NCBI GenBank assembly: GCA_021160945.1
Contig: JAGHBQ010000108.1
Span: 1 to 5,943, forward strand
Direction of reading: 5' to 3'
Source: Thermoplasmata archaeon
GTDB taxonomy: Archaea > Thermoplasmatota > Thermoplasmata > Thermoplasmatales > Aciduliprofundaceae
Length of the DNA stretch: 5,943 bases
Position numbers and translations under genes: made by a program. Shown piece after piece: positions 1 through 5,923 of the stretch (position 1 is its first letter; each line of letters starts with the position of its first letter). The notes below the pieces were generated by a model. It worked only from the letters and a program-made list of their open reading frames with translations. It was not told the DNA's origin and did not search any database.

Positions 1-15
1 CTCCAATACTGCTCT

Positions 16-1002
16 GTGAGAATCTATGGGAATATAATGCTCCAAGACGAATTTTTCCGTGGAACAATTGAAATAAAAGATGGGATTCTGGAGAATGTGT
101 GGAAGAAAAGAAAAGAGCCCTTTGATTTTAGAGGTACAGTAATACCTACTTTTATCAATATGCACACCCACATTGGTGATTTTTCATGTCAGGAAGAGCC
201 CCGTGGAAAGTTGGAAGAGATTGTTGGTCCTGGAGGGTTCAAATATAAAGTACTCAGAAATAGGAGTAGGGTGTATAGGGGTATGAGAAGGAGCATGAAA
301 ATTATGGAAAGTGAGGGTATATCTCACTTTGTAGATTTTAGGGAGGGGGGAAAGGAGGGAATTGATCTTCTCATAGAAGCCTCACGGGGTATGAAAATAA
401 CCCCAGTTATCCTGGGCAGGATTAAAGATGAAAGGATACATGGTATTGGCTTGAGCAGTATTTCCGATTATTCTTGGGATTTTGTGAAGGACATGGCGGA
501 TTGGGCTAAAAGAAAAAATAAGCTTTTTGCAATCCACTTTTCAGAGAGGATAAGAGAGGATGTGGAGAAGGTTCTGAGTTTGAATCCTATATTTGTGATT
601 CATGCTCTCCAATGTACTGATGGGGATTTAATCAAACTCAAAGAAAAAGAGATTGCTGTTGTAGTTACTCCCCGTGCAAATATGTTTTTTGGAAGCTTGG
701 TAAATATACCTAGGCTTCTTAAATTCGGTCTCCGGGTAGCTCTTGGAACCGATAATGGGATGATCTCACTACCCTCCATTTTCAGAGAGATGGAAGCGGC
801 GTATAAAATTTCCAAACTTTTTGGAGAAATACCCCCTTTAGAAATACTCAAAATGGCTACTACATATCCACGCAAAATTCTTGGAATTAGGGATAATGTA
901 GAGGGTGAAATTGTACGGCTAATTCTCTTTAAAAGATATATGAGCTCCTATGAAATAGTGAACAAATCATCCTTCAGAGACATCAGAAAGATAATACTTT
1001 AA
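16..1002 (+). CDS. Compact metal-dependent amidohydrolase (cytosine deaminase / ATZ-TRZ-like), substrate unknown
   Basis: This is a probable cytoplasmic hydrolase or deaminase of the amidohydrolase superfamily. The metal-site pattern is visible: HTH (H50, H52) after the first strand, HFSE (H174, E177), H196 in VIHALQ, and GTDNG (D246). The H+3 glutamate and the VTPRAN segment resemble cytosine and S-adenosylhomocysteine deaminases, so one catalytic divalent metal is expected. At 328 residues it is shorter than most of this group (roughly 380-440). The C-terminal part that normally completes the beta-sandwich is reduced to a short tail. The GTG at 16 preserves the usual N-terminal strand; the ATG at 37 would remove part of it. 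The frame is open to base 1 with no ribosome site before GTG, so the gene may begin outside the window or be read from a leaderless message. It converges on the DP1 gene. The family is well supported; the substrate cannot be named. Confidence 0.85.
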   Translation: MRIYGNIMLQDEFFRGTIEIKDGILENVWKKRKEPFDFRGTVIPTFINMHTHIGDFSCQEEPRGKLEEIVGPGGFKYKVLRNRSRVYRGMRRSMKIMESEGISHFVDFREGGKEGIDLLIEASRGMKITPVILGRIKDERIHGIGLSSISDYSWDFVKDMADWAKRKNKLFAIHFSERIREDVEKVLSLNPIFVIHALQCTDGDLIKLKEKEIAVVVTPRANMFFGSLVNIPRLLKFGLRVALGTDNGMISLPSIFREMEAAYKISKLFGEIPPLEILKMATTYPRKILGIRDNVEGEIVRLILFKRYMSSYEIVNKSSFRDIRKIIL

Positions 1003-2377
1003 CCTTGTCGGTGTGTAGATTCAGAATAGCCACCTTACCGGGATCAGGATTGAAGTTCATCATTTTCTGATACTTTGTTTGTGATTGCCAGCAAGATGCA
1101 TTGATTAGATGTATATTTTTATACATGGTATACGTGAAGGCATGAACGTGCCCTGTGATAAAAACATCGGGTACAATATCTATTGTGAGAAAATCTCTTG
1201 GTAATGGAGCCATGGAGACTTTGCTTCCATAAGTAGGTGCAAGGTGTCTCGCCTCAAGCATATATTTCATTATCTCATTAATTCTCTCGTAGCTCATACC
1301 CGGTATCATTTCAACCAAATCATTGAGACTAGTGCCATGATACATAAGAAATTTATATCCATGTATTGAAAAAATTCCAGGGTTTGGAAGAAACTCCACG
1401 TTCCCATTGAACATCTTTCTGACCTCTTCTGGCAAAACAGGTTGCGGTTCTGTATTTCTCACAATATCATGATTTCCAGGAATCATAACAATTTTTATGT
1501 AATCCGGAACCTCCTCAAGATATTTGGCGAATTTCTCATACTGGCTATATATGTCCAGTATCTCCAGTTCCTCCTCTTGATTTGGATAAATTCCTATTCC
1601 ATCCACAAGATCTCCACCAATGAGAAGATATTTAACACCCGCGGCATCTCCTTTGCCTCTTTTCAACCATTCTAAAAATTTCCTCCAGCGGGCTTCTAGA
1701 AACATTTTACTTCCAATATGCGTATCAGAGATTATTGCAACAGATATATTTTCCGCAATTTTACGATTTTTCTTCAATATGGGCACACCGGGCCTAAGTA
1801 TTTCTTTTACATAAATTCTACCATTATTCTCGCTGTAATTTCCCACGACTCCTATAACTTCATCATTTAGAAGAAATGAACCTTCAGGATAATAACATTC
1901 CACTCTTCCAGAAGGGTCCTCGAGGGTGAAGACTAAAGAGCCCCGAGAAGTGATGCGTATTTCATCAACCATCCCAATAATCTTTACTTCACCTCCCCGA
2001 AGTTTGGATATCTCGGTATATCCCCTAAGTTGAGTTTGCGTTCTAAGTATTCTTGCAAGTCTTTTGTAGCGATCCAAAAAAAGGGATCTGAAGTCCTCCA
2101 CACCACCCCCCTTTATTTTTAGCTCCACCTCACCCATTAAAACCTTTAAATCCCACTCATATTCTGAGGCCTCGGGCTTAGAAAAAACAGTTTTTTCCGA
2201 TGCCTTCTTTTCTTTTTTAAGAGAGGAGAGGGTAACCACTTCTAAGGGTCTATATTCTTCTATGAAATGTGGAAGATAATCTTTACCTCCGCGTTCAATG
2301 ATGAAATCAACCACATCAGGCTCCACAAGAATGTTATGTTTGAGCAATTCCTCAATGATTTCCTTCCTCAAATCCAT
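983..2377 (-). CDS. polB: DNA polymerase D (Pol II) small subunit DP1, Mre11-like 3'-5' exonuclease
   Basis: This is the small subunit of archaeal replicative polymerase PolD, which pairs with the catalytic DP2 subunit (not in this window) and supplies proofreading. With the ATG at 2377 the protein has 464 residues. A short helical N-terminal domain (about 1-45) and a charged linker come first, then an OB fold (about 128-194), then a calcineurin/Mre11-type phosphoesterase domain (about 212-460). All metal motifs are intact: SDTHIGS (D218, H220), GGDLVDG (D256), GNHD (N302, H303), YHG (H347) and GHVH (H410, H412), so it should be active. Pyrococcus DP1 is over 600 residues; the difference lies mainly in the shorter linker. 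The frame extends upstream to a TTG at 2431 inside the pantoate kinase gene, but that start has no ribosome site and adds an untypical leader. The ATG is followed by a normal DP1-like beginning and preceded by AGGG. The gene is last in the minus-strand cluster. Confidence 0.95.
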   Translation of the reverse strand: MDLRKEIIEELLKHNILVEPDVVDFIIERGGKDYLPHFIEEYRPLEVVTLSSLKKEKKASEKTVFSKPEASEYEWDLKVLMGEVELKIKGGGVEDFRSLFLDRYKRLARILRTQTQLRGYTEISKLRGGEVKIIGMVDEIRITSRGSLVFTLEDPSGRVECYYPEGSFLLNDEVIGVVGNYSENNGRIYVKEILRPGVPILKKNRKIAENISVAIISDTHIGSKMFLEARWRKFLEWLKRGKGDAAGVKYLLIGGDLVDGIGIYPNQEEELEILDIYSQYEKFAKYLEEVPDYIKIVMIPGNHDIVRNTEPQPVLPEEVRKMFNGNVEFLPNPGIFSIHGYKFLMYHGTSLNDLVEMIPGMSYERINEIMKYMLEARHLAPTYGSKVSMAPLPRDFLTIDIVPDVFITGHVHAFTYTMYKNIHLINASCWQSQTKYQKMMNFNPDPGKVAILNLHTDKVKVLSF

Positions 2378-2400
2378 CGAATACCCTAATTCAGGAAGAA

Positions 2401-2412
2401 AGATAAAGTTTT
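2401..2412 (-). promoter_or_regulatory. Possible archaeal BRE/TATA element before DP1
   Basis: On the minus strand a purine-rich A tract is followed by CTTTATC (2408-2402), lying across the end of the pantoate kinase gene and the short gap after it. The last base of this motif is 25 bases before the DP1 ATG at 2377. That is about the distance expected between a TATA box and the start of a leaderless or nearly leaderless message. The motif is weak and AT-rich DNA produces such strings by chance, so this is only a candidate internal promoter. Confidence 0.25.
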
Positions 2413-2414
2413 TT

Positions 2415-3245
2415 CTAAGCAAACGAGACAATATGAGCTCGAGGACCTACACCTACTTTAAAAACTCTGTAATCTTCAAGAATTGAGGATTTGCACTCGC
2501 CGAAGATTATAGCCGAATTTCCTATCATAGCCACCGTGGAATTGGCACAGAGCTCTAAAAAATTTTTTGCTTCTTCGCTTAAAAGTGAGGTGCTTATGGC
2601 GAATTCTCTGGCTATCCTTATTGCATTTTCAAGAGAGGGGGCTTTTAAAAATTTCTTCATCGCTCTATGACCCTCCTTTTTAATTTTTCTTCTTTTTTCC
2701 GGATCCGCAAGAATACTCTTTGTCTCGATACCCTTTTCTTCGAATATCACCAGATAAAGAGGTAAGGGAGGATGAATTATTCTATCTAACACACCATAGG
2801 GAGGTATTCCTTCCTTCCTTCGCAGAGTAATACCTCCTTCATATTCAGTTGCCACATCTCCAAGACCGCTTTTTCTTTTAATCTCCATAATATGGGCAGT
2901 ATGAGCCGCCTCAAGAGAAGTTTTACCTAAGAAGGCAGCGATGGCTAAGCTTGTGCTCAAAGCTGCTGCACCGCTCATTCCAAAACCCTGCGAGATAGGA
3001 AGTTCTACTGTGCTTTCTATTCTGCCTGTGAATCCGAAACTCCGAGAAATCTCTTCCTGAATAGTTTGAATCTCTCTGCTACCATTTATATAAACCTCAA
3101 TTTTGGAAGATCGCTGTATTTTTGTTCTCACTCCACGAGAGAGACATATACCTACACCTCTAGAGCCTATTTTAAGCGGATCTTTTTTATCATCCTTTAT
3201 TTCAAAGAATAAAGTGACACTCCCGGGAGAGAATGCTTCTATCAT
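2415..3245 (-). CDS. Pantoate kinase (archaeal CoA biosynthesis, GHMP kinase family)
   Basis: This enzyme phosphorylates pantoate with ATP to 4-phosphopantoate, the first archaea-specific step to coenzyme A. Phosphopantothenate synthetase then adds beta-alanine. The N-terminus has the pantoate-kinase pattern AFSPGS...DPLKIGSRGVG (residues 4-32). The GHMP glycine-rich ATP loop is at 83-95 (PISQGFGMSGAAA), followed by E121 and a GLGDVATEYEGG block (127-138). A C-terminal GNSAIIFGE segment (242-250) probably forms the third GHMP motif. The length of 276 residues is normal for the family. The ATG at 3245 overlaps the CoaBC stop codon as ATGA and has a GGCGGAA sequence 5 bases upstream (3257-3251), so translation is probably coupled to CoaBC. 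Its neighbour acts two steps later in the same pathway, which supports the assignment over other GHMP kinases such as mevalonate or homoserine kinase. Confidence 0.93.
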   Translation of the reverse strand: MIEAFSPGSVTLFFEIKDDKKDPLKIGSRGVGICLSRGVRTKIQRSSKIEVYINGSREIQTIQEEISRSFGFTGRIESTVELPISQGFGMSGAAALSTSLAIAAFLGKTSLEAAHTAHIMEIKRKSGLGDVATEYEGGITLRRKEGIPPYGVLDRIIHPPLPLYLVIFEEKGIETKSILADPEKRRKIKKEGHRAMKKFLKAPSLENAIRIAREFAISTSLLSEEAKNFLELCANSTVAMIGNSAIIFGECKSSILEDYRVFKVGVGPRAHIVSFA

Positions 3246-4411
3246 AAAGATTCCGCCACAATCTCAATTATTCTTTTGGCAACCATATCCTTACTTCCCT
3301 CCACCCTTTCAAAATCGTCATCAAAGATTATAAGGACTCTTGTGCTCTTAGGTTTTACATCCTCCAATAGATTTGCAACCACCATATCCAGGGAATATTC
3401 CTTCATTCTCTCCCTTGCTCTCCTTATTAGCTCTTCCTCACTCACGCCACTCTCTGCCTTAAAACCTACAAGAAAGCCATGGTAGGTTTTTCTTAACTCC
3501 TTCAAAAATTTCGGATTCTCAGTGTATCTCACTTCTTCAAATTCTCTAAGAGATTTAATTTTTCCATCCACTTTCACAGGCTTAAAATCTGGGAGTGCTG
3601 CAGGCACAATTATGACATCGTAATTTTTATATACCTCCATACGAGAAAGAAGATCTTCGATACTTCCAAAACTTTCAAAGGGGATAAAGGAAGGAATCTC
3701 TACAGAATGAAGAGACACTAGAAGCTTTACTTCTCCACCATAGTAATAGGCATATTTTGCCAGTTCCACTCCCGTTCTACCTGTAGCTAAATTGGTGATA
3801 ATCCTAAAATTATCTATCTTCTCATATCCTGCTCCTCCAATTACAAGAATTTTCTTTCCCCTCAGCTCATTTCTAAGAGAATGCATTACCTCTGCAGCTA
3901 TGCTTTCACGATTGGGGAGCTTGAGCTTATCCTCTTCCCTCACCGGCTCAATGAATTTGCAGTATTTCTTGAGCTTATTTACATTCTCCTGAAATATCGG
4001 ATTATTCATCATCTTTTCATGCATTGTGGGAATAAACATGCACTTTTCAAGATTGGCAAGAATAAGAGTACTCACAGCATCATCTGCGATACCGCAGGCA
4101 GCTTTAGAGATTACATTCGCGGTTGCAGGGGCAACTAAGATGAGATCAAAAGCCTCCAGATGCTCGTCTTTTCCAGTAAGTTCATCCACCACTGGATTTC
4201 CTGTAGCGAAGAGCAGAGAATCCTTGCCTATAAATTTAAGTGCTGAAGTGGTCGCATATGGATAAACCTGAGCTCCATGTCTTATGAGTTCTCGCGCCAC
4301 CTTAACTGCTTCTACAGAAGATATGCTTCCAGTGACGCATAATGCTATTTTCTTTCCCTTCAGAATCTCGCTTTTCTCTCCTCGAATTCTATCAGAAGGA
4401 TGCATATCCAA
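3242..4411 (-). CDS. coaBC: CoaBC: phosphopantothenoylcysteine decarboxylase / phosphopantothenate-cysteine ligase
   Basis: This bifunctional enzyme joins cysteine to 4'-phosphopantothenate (CoaB, nucleotide-dependent) and decarboxylates the product to 4'-phosphopantetheine (CoaC, FMN-dependent). The CoaC half (about 18-180) shows VTGSISS (26-32), the candidate catalytic H84, APATANVISKAACGIADD (94-111) and PTMHEKM (128-134). The CoaB half (about 184-389) shows IGGAGYEKIDNFRIITN (191-207), ATGRTG (209-214), AALPDFKP (271-278), K284 in KIKS, GFKAES (316-321) and VVAN (344-347). The cysteine-containing flap of bacterial CoaC is not visible; a KLKLPNRESI stretch occupies the place, as I recall for archaeal enzymes. 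The start chosen is a TTG at 4411, 8 bases after GGAGGAG. An ATG two codons later (4405) gives the conserved archaeal beginning MHPSDRIRG but sits 14 bases from that site. The 3' end overlaps pantoate kinase by 4 bases. Confidence 0.95.
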   Translation of the reverse strand: MDMHPSDRIRGEKSEILKGKKIALCVTGSISSVEAVKVARELIRHGAQVYPYATTSALKFIGKDSLLFATGNPVVDELTGKDEHLEAFDLILVAPATANVISKAACGIADDAVSTLILANLEKCMFIPTMHEKMMNNPIFQENVNKLKKYCKFIEPVREEDKLKLPNRESIAAEVMHSLRNELRGKKILVIGGAGYEKIDNFRIITNLATGRTGVELAKYAYYYGGEVKLLVSLHSVEIPSFIPFESFGSIEDLLSRMEVYKNYDVIIVPAALPDFKPVKVDGKIKSLREFEEVRYTENPKFLKELRKTYHGFLVGFKAESGVSEEELIRRARERMKEYSLDMVVANLLEDVKPKSTRVLIIFDDDFERVEGSKDMVAKRIIEIVAESL

Positions 4412-4419
4412 GTAATTAA

Positions 4420-4426
4420 CTCCTCC
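4420..4426 (-). promoter_or_regulatory. Strong Shine-Dalgarno site for coaBC
   Basis: GGAGGAG on the minus strand lies in the 25-base gap between the small membrane-protein gene and coaBC. It is 8 bases from the TTG at 4411 and 14 bases from the ATG at 4405. Spacing therefore favours the TTG, while conservation of the MHPS beginning favours either start, since they differ by only two residues. Confidence 0.6.
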
Positions 4427-4438
4427 GATAAAGCTTTT
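4427..4438 (-). promoter_or_regulatory. Possible TATA-like element before coaBC
   Basis: Overlapping and directly following the stop codon of the small membrane-protein gene, the minus strand reads AAAAGCTTTATC. This shares the CTTTATC core with the candidate before DP1. Its last base is 22 bases from the ATG at 4405. If it is a promoter, transcription would begin near that ATG and bypass the Shine-Dalgarno site, leaving the latter for read-through message. This is weak evidence based on position and base composition only. Confidence 0.22.
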
Positions 4439-4847
4439 ATTCCTCGTAAATACACTTTTCTGGTAACTTTTCTTTTATTTCTACAAATACGCTCTTTTTA
4501 AGGTAGTAGTAGCCATAATCTGTGTACAGATAATAGCCATCCTTCAAAAAAGATCTCACTCTCTTCACCTTCCTGACATCACTCAGCTCCAGTATTTCAT
4601 TTTTTGCGTGTCTCCATAGACGGGGCACATATACTGAGTGATCAAAAATTACATAGAGAGATGTCCCTAGATAAATGTAAGTGGTCCCCACAAAAAAGAG
4701 CGCAGAGAATGAAAAAAATATGAAGGAGCTTAGCCAGGAATGAACTAAAAATTCCACGACACCACCCACTAAGAAAAAAAGAAAGAGAAGATACCCCAGA
4801 AAGGTAAATATCAATCTCAAAACTTTAAATCTTAGTTCTCTATCCAT
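4437..4847 (-). CDS. Unknown small membrane protein, two helices plus cytoplasmic tyrosine-rich domain
   Basis: I do not recognise this 136-residue protein. It has a short basic N-terminus (MDRELRFKVLR), then two long hydrophobic segments at about 12-35 and 39-68, separated by a very short turn. The tail of about 65 residues is soluble. Positive charges at the N-terminus and after the second helix suggest a hairpin with both ends in the cytoplasm. The tail has alternating strand-like pieces, ILELSDVRKVKRVRS, then a tyrosine-rich GYYLYTDYGYYYLKK, then a final amphipathic helix. That order recalls small bacterial PH-like membrane domains, but this is an inference from pattern only. It starts 5 bases after the OppF stop, preceded by GGAAA, and ends 25 bases before coaBC, so it is probably co-transcribed. 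There is no sign of a signal peptide or catalytic motif. It is real by its packing, by a plausible membrane topology, and by having no competing frame. Confidence 0.8.
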   Translation of the reverse strand: MDRELRFKVLRLIFTFLGYLLFLFFLVGGVVEFLVHSWLSSFIFFSFSALFFVGTTYIYLGTSLYVIFDHSVYVPRLWRHAKNEILELSDVRKVKRVRSFLKDGYYLYTDYGYYYLKKSVFVEIKEKLPEKCIYEE

Positions 4848-4852
4848 TTTCC

Positions 4853-5923
4853 TTATCTCTTCTGATATAGATGGCAGGCAACATAATGTTCATTGCTAAC
4901 CTCTATCAAAGGCGGCTCCAGCTTATCACAGATACCCTCTATGGCATGTGGGCAGCGCGGATGGAACCTGCATCCCTTGGGTGGATTTATTGCACTGGGC
5001 ACTTCACCAGTGATGAGCTTCCTCTCTTTCTTTCTCTTTGTAGGATCAGGAATGGGTATGGACTCCAGAAGTAGCCTTGTGTAGGGGTGTAGAGAATTCA
5101 TAAATAACTCATCCACGGGCGCCACTTCCACAAGCTTGCCTACATACATTACACCTATTCTTTGGGCCATGTGTTTTACCACACTTAAATCATGGGTGAT
5201 GAAAATGTAGGTAAGGTTTCTCTCCCTTTGCAGTTTTTTAAGCAGGTTCAGAATCTGAGCCTGTACAGAAACATCGAGAGCGGAGGTAGGTTCATCTAAT
5301 ACCATAAATTCAGGATTTAAGGATAGCGCTCTTGCTATTCCTATCCTCTGCCTTTGACCACCACTGAATTCATGGGGGAATCTGTGGAGATGCTCCTTTT
5401 TCAATCCAACCGATTCAAGAAGCTCAAGAACTTTTTTATCTATCTTTTGCCGTGGAACTATTTTATGTGTGAGAAGAGGTTCAGCAATCAGCTTCTTAAC
5501 TGTCATTCTGGGATCCAAGGAGGATTGTGGATCTTGAAACACTATCTGCATTCTTCTTTTATACTTCAACACCTGTTTCTCCTTAAGTTGGGTGAGATCA
5601 TATTTTCTCCTTATTATCTCCAGCTCTCTCTTACTCTTCTCATCCTTCTTAGTGAGGAGCTCTCTGACTTTATTTTGAAGTTCTTGCGGTAACCCGAAAA
5701 AGACCATCCCGTCATCTGCATTAATAAGCCGAAGAATAGTTCTTCCGAATGTGGTTTTTCCACAGCCCGACTCTCCTACCAATCCGAAGGTCTCACCCCT
5801 CCTCACTTCAACGGATATCCTATCCACAGCCTTGACTTCTGCGATAACCTTTCCAAATATACCACCCTTCACAGGAAAGTACTTTTTTAAATTGTAAACT
5901 TGAAGAATGGTGTTGTCATTCAT
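4853..5923 (-). CDS. oppF: Oligopeptide/dipeptide ABC transporter ATP-binding protein, OppF/DppF type
   Basis: This is one of two ATPases that drive peptide import through an Opp/Dpp-type membrane complex, at the cytoplasmic face. Numbered from the ATG at 5923 (356 residues), it has Walker A GESGCGKT (50-57), Q-loop VFQDP (Q130), signature FSGGQRQR (186-193), Walker B MVLDEP (D210, E211), D-loop SALD (214-217) and the switch histidine H244. All are intact. The oligopeptide C-terminal extension follows: HPYTRLLLESIP (279-290), then four cysteines (318, 324, 332, 350) in the spacing linked to an iron-sulphur cluster in some relatives. Between Walker A and the Q-loop there is a charged insertion of about 30 residues. 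The frame has an earlier ATG at 5938, but GGAGGCGA lies 5 bases before the ATG at 5923, which decides the start. The KAVDRIS beginning and ATG-GGIFG loop favour OppF over OppD. Confidence 0.94.
   Translation of the reverse strand: MNDNTILQVYNLKKYFPVKGGIFGKVIAEVKAVDRISVEVRRGETFGLVGESGCGKTTFGRTILRLINADDGMVFFGLPQELQNKVRELLTKKDEKSKRELEIIRRKYDLTQLKEKQVLKYKRRMQIVFQDPQSSLDPRMTVKKLIAEPLLTHKIVPRQKIDKKVLELLESVGLKKEHLHRFPHEFSGGQRQRIGIARALSLNPEFMVLDEPTSALDVSVQAQILNLLKKLQRERNLTYIFITHDLSVVKHMAQRIGVMYVGKLVEVAPVDELFMNSLHPYTRLLLESIPIPDPTKRKKERKLITGEVPSAINPPKGCRFHPRCPHAIEGICDKLEPPLIEVSNEHYVACHLYQKR

Noticed and set aside
339..360. Purine-rich tract with runs of G on the plus strand, resembling a polypurine or G-rich structure.
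   Set aside because: It encodes the REGGKEG segment of the amidohydrolase in frame, has no partner repeat, and has too few spaced G runs for a convincing quadruplex.
600..875. An open frame of 91 codons on the minus strand within the amidohydrolase gene.
   Set aside because: The sense-strand protein has conserved metal motifs across the same bases; the antisense frame shows no recognisable domain and no ribosome site.
1003..1090. Search for a transcription terminator after the amidohydrolase.
   Set aside because: There is only a short TTTGTTTG and a TTTTC string with no stem and no long T tract, and these bases encode conserved DP1 C-terminus.
4481..4560. Tyrosine-rich TYR/GLY repeats in the small membrane protein considered as a tandem repeat or low-complexity expansion.
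   Set aside because: The tyrosines are irregularly spaced and codons differ, so there is no true nucleotide repeat.
5354..5692. An open frame of 112 codons on the plus strand, rich in leucine and phenylalanine, that could pass for a membrane protein.
   Set aside because: It is the complement of the conserved ABC ATPase core, including the Q-loop and signature region, and its hydrophobicity comes from lysine- and glutamate-rich sense codons read backwards.
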